Source: Proteles cristata cristata (Eukaryota > Chordata > Mammalia > Carnivora > Hyaenidae). Taken from it: a DNA stretch of 64,000 bases. The stretch lies in NCBI GenBank assembly GCA_017311185.1, contig JAESUZ010000127.1:1116001-1180000 (forward strand). Direction: 5' to 3'. Every line of letters starts with the position of its first letter. The first letter of the stretch is position 1. This document shows positions 10,068 to 20,905 of this stretch, piece by piece. Position numbers and translations under genes: made by a program. A model generated the notes under the pieces. It saw only the letters and a list, made by a program, of their open reading frames with translations, had not been told where the DNA came from and made no database searches.

Positions 10068-10661
10068 TGTTGTGCCTGAATCGGGAGTCCCAGAGACCTC
10101 CAAGGAGCCGGCACTGATACAAATACAAAGCGGTCTTTATTACAAGCTCGAGCAGGGGCTCACCCACCTACTGGTGTCATGGCAGTAAGGTGAAGTGAAG
10201 AACAATAGCAAATAAGGTTTTTAAAGAGTAAGGGATGGGGGTGTTACAGTACACATAGCATCATCACATAAGCACCAATTACAATTGTACAGCAGCACCC
10301 CTGGTAACAGCTTTGACCATTCAGTATCTGTGAGGTGTTCATTACTTTTGGTGGAACCCAATCATGACTTTTGAGAATACCTTGAAAATGACCAATTATG
10401 AGGTGAGTTCAAAGGGCCCACATGGAGTTCAGGCAAGCGGTGAGAAATTGGGTAGTTTGTATCTGCAGTTCCCAGCCTTGACTCAGACCATAGGAATGTT
10501 TTTTTGATTAACTGAACTGAGGGCGGTCCGAGGGTGGCTTTAGCCTTGAACAGTCTGAGGCTTTTCCTGGAACCGGGACTGGGGCTATGTGCAGCCCGAG
10601 GTTTCTATTAATGGAGGACTTAATTTTTGGCTCTTCAAAAACAGACTTAGAATCCCCTACA
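10068..10661 (-). mobile_element. solo retroviral LTR, minus strand (ERV1-like)
   Basis: On the minus strand the element begins TGTAGGGGATTCTAAG at 10661 and ends GGCACAACA at 10068, the TG...CA ends of a retroviral LTR, 594 bp long. It carries a TATA-like TTTAAAAACC (plus-strand complement near 10217-10226) and an AATAAAG polyadenylation signal (complement CTTTATTA near 10134-10141) followed by a GT-rich segment. The size and promoter layout suggest a class I (gammaretrovirus-like) LTR, but the family is not identified. TTAC occurs on both sides (10062-10065 and 10662-10665), separated by two bases from the left TG end, so a 4-bp TSD is possible. No internal gag-pol-env or partner LTR occurs in the window, so it is a solo LTR. 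Confidence 0.75.
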
Positions 10662-11924
10662 TTACATATTTAGCTCCTATATTAAACCCTGGTTGATTTC
10701 ACTATCTTGATTTTGTTTCTGCTGAAGCAGATACCAGGGGGATAAAGAAAGTAACTCTTAAAAATTCACTTTGGAATTGATTTTAAGAAATGTTCTGAAC
10801 AAATGTAACTTATTTGAATATACTGTGGCAGGTAATGTCAACCACTGATTTTATGGAGACATAAAATCATGGATTTTGAAAATATGGAACAAATACATCT
10901 GTATTATAACAAAAAGAATAAAGCTGAGTTTGTTTCTTAAATGGCATGAAATCTTGAAACCTATCTTGATGATAAATTTGATGAGATTATTATATTTTAA
11001 GTATTACAGAAGTGATGAAATTTCATCCTGAGGCAGTTATTTTATGGGTCATACTTCTGAACATGCTGCAAACCTCATAAATCATGGGAATTCAATTTTA
11101 ACTATACCTAATTATCTATGGATTACCATTTTATTTTCATATAATGCCATGAAAATTGTTGTGTGTTTGAAAAACTTATACCATTCAATAAGTGAAAATG
11201 TATTTTATGGAAAGAGAAGCCCTGATAAAAGATATATTCATGCAGAATCTCAAAATATCACAAGTCATAAACAACTAAAAGTGTTGGAAGCTTTTCTCTT
11301 AGCTCACACAAATGTAGTCATTTGAAAATAATGAATTTACTATATTGAGTCTTCAATAGTCAATTCAAAGTTTTTAGCCATAACAGAAAAATAAAAATGG
11401 GGGAGAGTGAGAGGAGCCATAAAAACATACCAGAATTCTCTTTTGAGTACTTTCCCTTACAGAGGTCAGTTGTTTAAAACTGAGGGAAAAATGTATTTAT
11501 ACAATATTGCTAATTAAAATTTAACACATAAAGTGAAAAACATGGTTTGTAAGTGACTCTTTAAATAGGCACCTGACTCTTTAAATAAAGTATAAATGTT
11601 TATAGTGATTTTCTTTTTAATTCCATGGGGGGTAGGGGTTTTTTTTGAGCATGTATTTAATGGGCCCCAATTGATTCTATGAATACAGCTAAACATGCTA
11701 CAGCTCACAGAACAGGCTCCCACAACAAAAAAACTATCTAACCCCAAATGTCAATAGTGCCAAAATTGAGAAACTGAGGCTATAGAATAACACCAGACTG
11801 AAAGTCAGAGTTAGGACATAGAATGACAATTACGTTTGATATGATCTGTCCAAAAATATCACCAACTAATTTTTTAAACCTAAAATGGGTGTAGTTTGCA
11901 CTGGGGTACTGCAGACTTCAATTA
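10662..11924. other. unique AT-rich sequence
   Basis: No gene or clear repeat. The plus-strand frame at 11044-11325 (93 codons) has no motif I recognise and is most likely chance. Confidence 0.45.
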
Positions 11925-12030
11925 AATTAAAAAGATCTTGGGCATTGGATTAAGACACCTGGATTCAGTAGTTACTTCTGCATCATTTATTTTCCTTCTT
12001 TGTAAAATTGAGAAAATAAAACAGCACAGA
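11925..12030 (+). mobile_element. MIR relic, plus strand
   Basis: Short MIR-like segment: GGCATTGGATTAAGACACCT, GGATTCAGTAGTTACTTCTG and TTCCTTCTTTGTAAAATTGA resemble the MIR core (feature strength is low). Confidence 0.5.
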
Positions 12031-12719
12031 ATTTTTTCTGACATTCTAATGGAGTGAGGGTATTCAGTGTGTAGGATATGTGGAAGACAGTCAAAAAATT
12101 TTAATTGAAATACATTTATTTGAGTTCTCCCCAGAGTAGAGCTGGAGGTCAGCACCCGATGAGTTGTAGGTGATATACTGATATGTTTCTTAGGCGAACC
12201 CTGAAGGAAGGAAGGGCACAGTTTTAAGAGTGAATCAAAAAAGAAGGAAATACCCTTAGGAAGATATATTACTGAGTCTGCTGAGGTCACTATTGTGTGA
12301 AAGAATGGCTATTCTGAATGTGACTTCAAAAAATCCTCCGAATTCTTCTCAGAGTTTTACACCTTGAATTAAGATGGTTAGGAACATTTATATCCAGAAT
12401 GTCATTCATCCTTCTCTGAGAATTTTCCCCCAGGGTTAATTCCCTAGCAATTCAGCCTTGTTCGCATAAGAGCTGAGGGCTGGAAGAGTTCCCTTTTTTG
12501 GAGAAGGCCCTGAGTCAGATAGTTGCAGTGTCCATGTCCGAGATGGGATGCAGACATGGAGGGGTATAACTGAGCTCCCACTGAACGATCTGCCACAGAA
12601 ATCAGATGTGATCTAAAAAAAAAAAAAAAGGTGTGGCAAGGCCAACAGAGACCTTTCTACACATCTTTATGTTTAATTAAATATGATAATGTTTTCAATA
12701 ATAAGTTTAGCAACATATA
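12031..12719. other. unique sequence
   Basis: No gene or repeat recognised. It includes a 15-base A-run near 12615-12629. The minus-strand open frame at 11922-12290 partly covers the MIR relic and is not supported as a gene. Confidence 0.45.
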
Positions 12720-12732
12720 CAAAAGCACTATA

Positions 12733-12953
12733 GGGGCGCCTGGGTGACTCAGTCGGTTGAGCGTCAGACTTCGCAGGTCATGCATGATCTCATGGGCGGT
12801 TCGTGGGTTCAAGCCCAGCATAAGGCTCTGTGCTGACAGCGAGCTCAGAGCCTGGAGCCTGCTTCACATTCTGTATCTCCCTCTCTCTCTGACCTTCCAC
12901 TGCTCACGCTGTCTCTCTCTCTCAGAAATAAATAAAACATTGTTAAAAAATTT
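12733..12953 (+). mobile_element. CAN-SINE, plus strand, with 13-bp TSD
   Basis: Felid SINE with head GGGGCGCCTGGGTGACTCAG, box B GGTTCAAGCCC, CT-rich block and AAATAAATAAAAC tail. Perfect direct repeats CAAAAGCACTATA lie at 12720-12732 and 12954-12966. Confidence 0.97.
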
Positions 12954-13239
12954 CAAAAGCACTATAAATACAAAATGCCAAAAGATCACATTAACCAAGA
13001 TTTGTGAGTAATTTTATGTTAAATTGTGAACAATCTTATTAAAAATGAAATTTAAGAATTCTGTTTTTTCTGATGATTAATGGATGATTGAAACTCAATA
13101 ATTAAACAGAAACCTGCAAATGCAAATCCAATAAATAATAGATAGCTGACAAAGATCACTGAAAACTGGGGAAAAAGAAAAAAACTGGGACTTTATCTAC
13201 CTGTTGGTATGTGGTACTATAAAAGGATGACATATTTTT

Positions 13240-13400
13240 TAAGCAGACAGATCAGAGTTCAAATACTATCTCTGAATGAACAAGGGCAAAGTGTTAATTA
13301 ATCTGAGCTTCTGTCTTTACCATCAGAGGTGCATGTTAATATGCTTAGACAAAATTATTATTAGGAATGAATAATTTATTAAAAACTTGGCAAGAAATAA
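13240..13400 (+). mobile_element. MIR relic, plus strand
   Basis: AGCAGACAGATCAGAGTTCA followed by AATACTATCTCTGAATG, AACAAGGGCAAAGTGTTAAT and CTGAGCTTCTGTCTTTACCA matches the MIR order (GCAGACAGACCTGGGTTC... in the consensus). Confidence 0.7.
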
Positions 13401-13459
13401 GTATCAAGAACGATGAAGGGTATCAGACTTTATCCTACTTTTAAGCTAACAAGTTAGCC

Positions 13460-13893
13460 TGTCACAATTCCATGGATGATTGTAGAAGACATGAGCCTTG
13501 TGGGTTGGAGATGAAAGACAGTTTATTACTCACAGAAATAGCAGCAGACAGAAGATCAGCATTTTCATACCATTTCCCAGTGCCCCAAGTCCCACAGGGT
13601 GACACAAACAAGGCCAAATAACACCTGCACATCAAGTGGGCTATATTATAGGGAGAGGAACCCTGAGTTTAGGGAGCCCAAATTGGGGGAGAGGGGTGAG
13701 TGGCAGATGGGCAGTGAGCATGCTTGCACTGATTTTAAGCAAATCTGCCCTCTGCTCCAGATGTGGGTACTATATCTTCCAATGCTGTTCACTATATAGA
13801 CATCTTAAAAATAGTCTGGGACAAAGTGCTATCAGTACATTGATCACAAGATGTGTGGAAACATGAGACACCCATGGGGAATTATCTCCCACA
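13460..13893 (-). mobile_element. putative solo LTR, minus strand
   Basis: On the minus strand the segment starts TGTGGGAGATAATTCCCC and ends near GGAATTGTGACA, so TG...CA ends bound 434 bp. It carries AATAAACTGTC (complement GACAGTTTATTACTC, near 13520-13533) placed like a polyadenylation signal before the 3' end, and a TATAATATAG motif about 110 bp earlier (near 13640-13650). No TSD is clear and the LTR family is unknown. It could also be a fragment of another LTR class. Confidence 0.55.
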
Positions 13894-15698
13894 GCAGCCA
13901 CTCAACATATTATTAATATTATTAATTCATTCTGTTTTCAAAGTACAATAGTGCCTCAGGATAAGAACACAATTGAATGCATCTTTCTATATATTCAATT
14001 TTATACCAAGGATTATTTGAAAAATTAGGAAAAATGTTAGCCGATAGATTATTAAATAACCAATATAAATGATACATGATGAAAATTGTTGGAAATGTTG
14101 TTATTGATAGACCCAATATATTTAGTGGTGGATTTCAGAATTTAACTTTTGTTAGAACTCTTTAAGATGTAACACAAATAAAACGGCTTAAAATCAAGAA
14201 GTAAAATAGTGATTCTTAAATCACTGGTAAACTGTTGTATCACTGAAACCCATCAGGAAACTTAAAGTGTTGGAATAAAACAAAGAAATAAAAAACACAC
14301 TCCAGACTTTCTCCTTGTCTCTCAATTTTGTTTCTCTGTGGGTATCAGTTTCATAGCATCACTATCCTCTGATCCGAAGACAAAAACTCTGCTTTTCTGT
14401 ACATATGTATGGTGCCCACCTCACCAATTCAGTTACAGCAACCCAAAGAAAAACTTAGATTTTTCTTCCATGTAAAGAATCCAGAGACTTAGTAAGTAAA
14501 TTATACGCTTCCTTCAAGACTAATCAATTATGCAGAGCCCAGGGATGTGGCATATTGTGGGATGCAGTTTACATTGCTCAAAATATATTTCAAGATGCCT
14601 TCTCTGTAATTTTAAAACTAGGAAAAAGGTGAGAGAGAGGCAGTTCTCAGAATGCAGGTTCTGCCTTACCTAATAACTCTTTCTCATATATTTCCACTGT
14701 TCCTTTTAGTATACAATAATTGCTTTTCAACTCAAAATACAGAAAGTAAAAAGCATCCTTTATCTTAATACCAGTAACGGGGCAAGGGGTAGGGTGGGGA
14801 GGGAACCAGTTATTTGCATCTCTGCAACCCTAACCTCTGGTACAAAAGAGTTCAACTGTCACTCAAAATAACCACTCAATTTCTTTGGGCTAAGACACTC
14901 TGTCAGTCATAGAGTGTGAGTTATTAACATCTAAAGCGTAGAAAGCATTTTTCAGTTTACGGAGATTTATTCTCATAATTGCCTCTTTGTTGTTGGTTGG
15001 TGTGTTTGTTTTAATTAGCCTGGGTGGTGAGTAATCAATTTTGAGGATCTTATAAAAGCAAAACTAAACAAAACGAAATCACTATGGCCATGAACACTGT
15101 ACATATGATAATAGTCTCTATTGTGGGTCTTAGAGAAGAGTACCCATTTTTGAACAGTTACATTTCTAAATCTACACTAGATATTTACTCTTAGAATAAT
15201 TATAGTTAGTTTTACCTTAGTATATCTTCACATCTATTTAATAGACACTTTGCAAAGACTGGAAGTTGCAAAAAACTCATATGGTAGTTGTTCCCAGCCA
15301 TTTACTGTTAATGAGCAAATATTTGAAACAACATAAAAGTATTGCTAGCTACAGTCCTTGGACATCAAACATCTTCATCAATATTTACCTTTGTATAAAA
15401 TATTAGCTACCTTTTTTTAAGTTTTACTATTAAGGAAAAATACAGATACAAAATACTATCATATTTCGAAAACAACAATTTTCAACTGCATGAAGTTCAG
15501 AATACATGGCTCAGATTTTTGCTCTTCTCAGAATTTGAAGGTTACATAATTTTTCTAATAAATGAGCCATATCATATGATGGATGCTTATAAAATAAGTT
15601 TTGAGTGACATTATGATCTGGTGAATTTAAATATACATTTATTTGGGGGGGTTGCTTAATGATCTCTTGCATACATAATGCTTAATATTTGACTTCTT
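13894..15698. other. unique sequence
   Basis: No gene or well-supported mobile element seen in this 1.8-kb stretch. A G-rich patch (14779-14802) is low complexity only. Confidence 0.45.
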
Positions 15699-15715
15699 AG
15701 AATAGTAATATGCAA

Positions 15716-15933
15716 GGACACCTGCGTGGCTCAGCTGGTTGGGCATCCGACTTCGGCTGAGGTCATGATCTCATGGTTCCTGGGTTCAAGCCCTGTGTCA
15801 GGCTCTGTGCTGACAGCTAGTTCAGAGCCTGGAGGCTGCTTTGTATTATGTGTCTCCCTCTCTCTTTGCGCCTCTTCCACTCATGCTCTGTCTCTCCCTT
15901 TCTCAAAAATAAATAAACATTAAAAGAAAAAAA
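15716..15933 (+). mobile_element. CAN-SINE, plus strand, with 17-bp TSD
   Basis: Felid SINE with head GACACCTGCGTGGCTCAG, box B GGTTCAAGCC, CTGACAGCTAGTTCAGAGCC, CT-rich block and AATAAATAAACATT tail. Perfect direct repeats AGAATAGTAATATGCAA at 15699-15715 and 15934-15950 mark a recent, complete insertion. Confidence 0.98.
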
Positions 15934-15988
15934 AGAATAGTAATATGCAACAATACCCTAGAAGTCTTTATTTAATACTATATATATA

Positions 15989-17091
15989 TGTTGGGAGCCA
16001 TTCTGAGCCAACTAGTTAAGAAAACTCCTGGTGAGATTAAAGCAAATTTGCACGGTCTCTTGCCAATCAGATGATGACCGATATCCACCCCCCCCCAGTC
16101 AATTATTTCTGCTTGAGCAATGACCCCTAAGGTACCTTGTTGATCAATATTGGGAGTGACTTGTCCCCTTATTCTGGCACTGGTGTGATGATTGCACCTT
16201 GGGAAGGAACTTATTGTGGGAACTTCTTCTTTCGATTATGGGTACAGACATCGTGGCTCCAGCAGGTCCTGTTTCCCTCCATACTTTCCCTGGAGATATG
16301 AACAGGCTAATGACCCTTACTCATAAAAGACTGACCTTTACACGTACAATTCTGTTTCTACCATTGTGTTAGTCTAAGATGTTCATACAGCTCAACATGT
16401 AAATCAGCTAACCAAAAATGTCTCCCATGCCCTAACTATTCAAGAAATAATAAAACTAGACCCAAAGGTAAATGCACTCCAAGAGGCTGTTCTATGTATT
16501 GGAAATGAGCTAAACTCTTTAAAGGTATGGCTGGCTCTCCAGTGCCATAAAGCATATAACTGGAAAATCAAGTCTTGCCCGGAGACAAAGAGCCTAACTT
16601 AGAGAGAAGGAACAGATAAGAGCAGAACATAAGTTACCACATATACCTTTGCTAACTGATGATGTATAGCAGCCCCTTCCCTAAGGCCTCCATTCCACAA
16701 ACACCTTCTCTTACCCTGGCAGCTGTGATGAGGATGGATAAGAGTATCTACAAACCTATGACTTAATCTTAGTGTTGTTAAAATGTGAACACCCTGTTAT
16801 TTTCATAGTTACTCAACCTCACTATGATTGGGGCAGTTCTGCAAGAATACTTCTGTAAAACCTGTTTCTGTACATTTTCCAAAAACATATTATCATGGAG
16901 AACTATCCATTGTAAAAATTCCATTTTCTGATGCCATGTTAACATTTGACCTATAAATAAAGACACCAAACCCGACAGAATAGAGATGCCTGCCTGGTGA
17001 TCAGAAAGAATCTTGGGTTTCTCTCACTCTCTTTCTCCAACCCCGTCTATCCTTCAGGGACCCCTGGACCTGCTGGAGCCGGCCTCCGGCA
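15989..17091 (+). mobile_element. ERV LTR-like unit with env-like module, plus strand
   Basis: A 1103-bp unit begins TGTTGGGAGCCATT and ends GGCCTCCGGCA and is flanked by TATATA on both sides (uncertain, the flanks are a TA run). A second inverted copy at 45236-46216 has the same two ends, so the unit is a defined family. Near its 3' end are a combined TATA/poly(A)-like CTATAAATAAAG (16951-16962) and a pyrimidine-rich stretch, as in an LTR. Inside, 16378-16601 (plus strand, ending in TAG) reads as regular hydrophobic heptads followed by a single conserved-looking Gln-Cys-His, the layout I associate with the transmembrane subunit of class II (betaretrovirus-like) Env. Stops upstream show it is dead. 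Known: LTRs of this class can exceed 1 kb. Inferred: family class and the env origin. Confidence 0.65.
16378..16601 (+). pseudogene. remnant of retroviral Env transmembrane subunit
   Basis: The frame has hydrophobic residues (Leu, Ile, Val) at heptad spacing over about 50 codons, then Leu-Gln-Cys-His and a short polar tail ending at TAG. This resembles the heptad-repeat region of betaretroviral Env, which lacks the CX6CC motif of other classes. There is an in-frame stop just upstream (about 16374) and no membrane span downstream, so it is a fragment. A homologous but degraded piece lies at 45850-45966 in the other copy. The assignment rests on pattern recognition only. Confidence 0.45.
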
Positions 17092-18889
17092 TATATATAT
17101 GTAATGTCTAGCCTTTCATCATTGCCTGCATGTAAATGCATCTCTTTACCCCTCAAGCCTAAATGGGAAATGTTATCTCTTTTAAGTTGAGTAACAACTA
17201 TTCTGCAAAATAGAGCCCTCACTAAAATTGTCCAGCCAGAGGCATAAAAGATGAAGTGAGATTAGATAGAGAAGAAATGGCCTTATGGCATATTTTTAAT
17301 TTTATATCTCTGCTTTACTTTAATTTCCTCTCATGTGATCATTGGTCCATTCAAAATCCTGATGATATTTTAATTACATTCACTTAAGAATTAAGGACCT
17401 GTCTCATGGTTTAGTGGCTTGGAAAAACCACTCTTGGTTGGAAAAACACTTAAACAAACAAGCAAAACTAACAGCACAGGAAACACACACATACCTGTGT
17501 GTGCACATATACACATTCCAATATTTTGTTCAAGCCTCCTAAGTAGATCCACCTATCCACATGCACATTTTCTCTTTATTTGGATATACATTCCATCACC
17601 TCCCAAAACTACTTTATTACTGTATGCCTTACCTGGCATTTACATACTAAAATGAATATGAAGTCAAAGATTATAGCTTAAAGAATGCAAAATTTTAGGA
17701 TAATTTTCTGGGAGACAGAAATGAAGCTGATTATCAGACATATTTTCTTCAAAATGCTTTTACCTAGATGAAAAAGTCCAGTAGTCAGTTAGATAGATGG
17801 CACAATAAGTTCTACATAATACATGCAATCTATTTGTTGATTTTGTACTCATCACTATATAATTTAAGAAGGAAAGGTGGTTACAATGATTATAGAGAGA
17901 GGCAAATATAAGGTCCTATAGAAAAACAATATTTAAGTATCAATGATAATAAAAAACAGTTATCAAAAGAAATAAATAGCAGTGTAGTTGAATAAGAAGA
18001 CATGAAGTTGTAGGGGTGATGGAGAGCTATGGGAAGAAAAACTTCCAAGATTTATTTGGCAGAGAATTCAAGTAGGATTGAAAGTGAAAAGATTGGTAGG
18101 TAAAGGATTATAAGTGGTCTATGCAAAACCCTTCTCAGGGTTTGGGAAGACCATATATAAATGTCAGAAATCACTAAGGAACCCTTCTCTAACGTAGAGC
18201 TCAGAAGTCAAATCCTCCATGATACCGTCCTTGCTTCCTCCTTCATTTATTAATTCAAGTGAATCATGTAGCAGGAGTGGGCCAGGAAATATACAGTGTA
18301 CTACAGATAAAAATAAAATAATTATAAAAGATAGTTTCTGCTGTCATTCTCTTATTTTCTCTACAAAATTTATTATCCATATCAAAAAATACAATCATGA
18401 TTACACAGGTGTATATTTTTTTCCAGTAATATTTTAGCATGTGTCAGACTTCTATCCATAAATGTATCAAGCTTTTTAATGAAGTGGTTATTGTTTATTT
18501 GGAAATATAGCACCCCAAAACCAATTAAAAGCTTACCAAGTGGAAGCTACAAATAGGATTTCTCCAAATTTAGGGTCTTGCTGTGCATGTGTGACAGAAG
18601 AACAGACACTAGTGACTTTGATGATTCTGACTAGAGTGTAATTAGAAGTGGGCATCTAAGACTAGTGAGGGCCTCCTATATGACAACCACTCTTTTGGTA
18701 AAAAAATAGAGGGAAAAAATGAAAAACTATAGCAAACATAACCTTTGTCCCACTCACACTATGGTGATACAGATAATGTAGATGACTAAAACTGCAGTTA
18801 TAAAAAAAATGTAGAAATTGTGGGGGAGGCAGGCTGTTAAGAAGACCCAGAAGAAACATCCAAGATGGATTTGGAGATGAGAGCCACAG
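17092..18889. other. unique sequence
   Basis: No gene seen. A weak L2-like fragment (minus strand) may occupy about 18230-18340 (GGAAATATACAGTGTACTAC). A CA/TG-rich patch lies near 17485-17515. Confidence 0.4.
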
Positions 18890-19545
18890 GTTGGGAGTTG
18901 ATCTGAGAATGTATCTATTGGAAGGAGCAGCTAAACTAAGACATAAATAGCAAGTAGGAATCAGTCAGACAAGTAAATAGAATCTGTGTGTATGTATCTG
19001 TGTGCTTCCTGTAGGTACACGTGTACAGAGTAGACTTTGCATAGAAATTGTGCCAGACAAAGGAAAGAGTCTTAACTAAAGCAAGTAAAAGAGAGAATAA
19101 AACATATTAAGAGATATTAGTTCAGTATAGCTAAAGCAAATAAAGTCAGGGAAAGAGGAATAAGAGAGAAGCATGACAGCTTTCAGGAAAGGCCTATGAA
19201 ATGCTTATTAGGTTATTTTAAATTTTGTCCTAAGGGCAATGGTATGTATCAAACCATCTTGTATGCCAGAAATGTAAACACTGTTATATATAAATTATAT
19301 CTCTCGTTGTATTTAGGCTGCAGAGTTGGTCGTATCTGGTATTTGATGTAGGAGCAGTAGTAAAAGGAAAGTCAAAATATTTGCTATTTGGGAGAAAATG
19401 CATGAAATTAAATGTATGGGGGAAGATAATGAATGAGTTAAACCTTAGAAATATTATTTTTAACTGCTTGTAAGATATTCTAGTGGAGAAGAACTGAAGA
19501 AGATTAGATACAAATCTGAAGACCCACAGAAATAGAGAGGCCTTT
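18890..19545 (-). mobile_element. L2 relic, minus strand
   Basis: Complement of the L2 coding end: CAGGAAAGGCCTATGAAATG, TTTTAAATTTTGTCCTAAGG and GGCAATGGTATGTATC follow the order of the L2 consensus complement (GGCCTTGTAGGCC...TTTTATTCTAAGTG). Strongly diverged, with no open frame. Confidence 0.5.
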
Positions 19546-19561
19546 TTTAAAAAGACATTTC

Positions 19562-19790
19562 CAGGGCATCTGAGTGGCTCAGTCGGTTAAACTTTCAAAT
19601 CTTGATTTTAGCTCCAGTCGTAATCCCACGGTTTGTGGGATTGAGCCCCACATCTGGCTCCATGTCGATAGCTCTGGGCTGCTTGAAATTCTCTCTTGCT
19701 CTCTCTCTCTGCCCCTCTCCCGCTTGTGTGCATGCTCTCTCCCTCTCAAAAAATAAATATCTAAAAATAAACAAGTAAATAAATAAAAAT
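19562..19790 (+). mobile_element. CAN-SINE, plus strand, with 13-bp TSD
   Basis: Head AGGGCATCTGAGTGGCTCAG, box B region TGGGATTGAGCCCCA, CT-rich block and an AAATAAATAAAAATA tail extended by A-rich units. Perfect repeats AAAAAGACATTTC at 19549-19561 and 19791-19803. The site TTTTTT/AAAAAG fits the L1 endonuclease preference. Confidence 0.96.
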
Positions 19791-19961
19791 AAAAAGACAT
19801 TTCTAGAATCAACATATATAGACAGTGGTTGAAGTAACAAGACTAGATAAAATCATCCAGGGACAAAATATTGAATAAGATGAAGACCTAGGAAAGAAGC
19901 TTTACCACATAAGGAAACAACTTAAGTGTCTATCAAGAGAGAATGCATAATGATGTTTTAT

Positions 19962-20150
19962 AAAATATATATGTGTATGTATGTGAAATATATTTTTAAT
20001 TTTTATATAAATATATTTATATAGTATATATTTAATATTATATATACATAATCAATATTTAAATAGATATTAAATATAATGTATTTAAAATATTTTAAAA
20101 ATTATTTAAATAAAAATTTAAATATATACACACACACATACTGTTTAATT
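19962..20150. repeat. AT-rich (TA/TAAA)n low-complexity tract
   Basis: Runs of TATATA, AAATAT and a short (CA)n near 20125-20140, apparently an expansion inside the L1 fragment, between its ORF2 end and the SINE. Confidence 0.8.
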
Positions 20151-20183
20151 TACATTACAAAGGCATTTAAAAAAGCAAATCCT

Positions 20184-20396
20184 GGGGCACCTGGGTGGCT
20201 CAGTCAGTTAAGCCTCTGATTGCAACTCAGGTTATGATCTTGCAGTTTGTGAGTTCGAGCCCCGCGTGGGGCTCTGTGCTGACAGCTCAGAGCCTAGAGC
20301 TTGCCTTGGATTCTTTGTCTCCCTCTCTCTCTGTCCCTCCTCCATTTGCTATCTTTCTCTCTCAAAAATAAATAAGCATTAACAAAATTAAAAAAG
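20184..20396 (+). mobile_element. CAN-SINE, plus strand, with 15-bp TSD
   Basis: Near-consensus felid SINE with GGGGCACCTGGGTGGCTCAG head, GTTCGAGCCCCGCGTGGGGC box B and AATAAATAAGC tail. Perfect repeats AAAAAAGCAAATCCT at 20169-20183 and 20397-20411. The left junction TTT/AAAAAA fits the L1 nick site. It lies inside the L1 fragment, so it is younger than it. Confidence 0.98.
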
Positions 20397-20905
20397 AAAA
20401 AAGCAAATCCTGCCATTTGTGACAATGTGGATTTACCTTAAGGGCATTATGGTATGTGAGATAAATCAAACTGAGAAAGACAAATAATGTATGATATCAC
20501 TTATATGTAGAATCTAAAAAACTAAACTCATAGAAACTGAGAGTAGGATGGGGGTTAACAAGGGCTGGGGTGGAGATGGCAGATGGTGGTCAAATCATCC
20601 AAAATTTCAATTATAAAATGAACACATTCTTGAGATCTAAGGAACGATGGGATAATTATACTTAATAATATGGTATCATATAATTGAAAGTTGCTAAGAG
20701 ACTAGGTCTTAAATATTTCCATCACAAAAAAATGAAATAATAATTATGTAACAGGATGGAGGTATTAGCTAATGCAATGAGGGTAATCATTTTTCAATAT
20801 ATAATTGTATGAACACATTATATATTTTACACACTTATTTCTATATCAACACATTATATATGCTAAGCTTACACAATGTTATATGTCAATAATATGTCAA
20901 TAAAA

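Larger units (their letters stand above)
19905..20905 (+). mobile_element. old L1 3' end, plus strand, interrupted
   Basis: Starts with CTTAAGTGTCTATCAAGAGAG (L1 ORF2 end region) and continues, after an AT-rich expansion and a SINE, as TGCCATTTGTGACAATGTGG, AGGGCATTATGGTATGTGAG, AGACAAATAATGTATGATAT, CACTTATATGTAGAATCTAA and a 3' UTR (GGGGTTAACAAGGGCTGGGG, AAATGAACACATTCTTGAGA). This is the mammalian L1MA-type tail. No open frame remains. The break point holds the SINE at 20184-20396. Confidence 0.8.

Noticed and set aside
15989..17091. A complete provirus at this site
   Set aside because: Only one LTR-type 3' end is present and there is no gag or pol sequence; the unit is about 1.1 kb.
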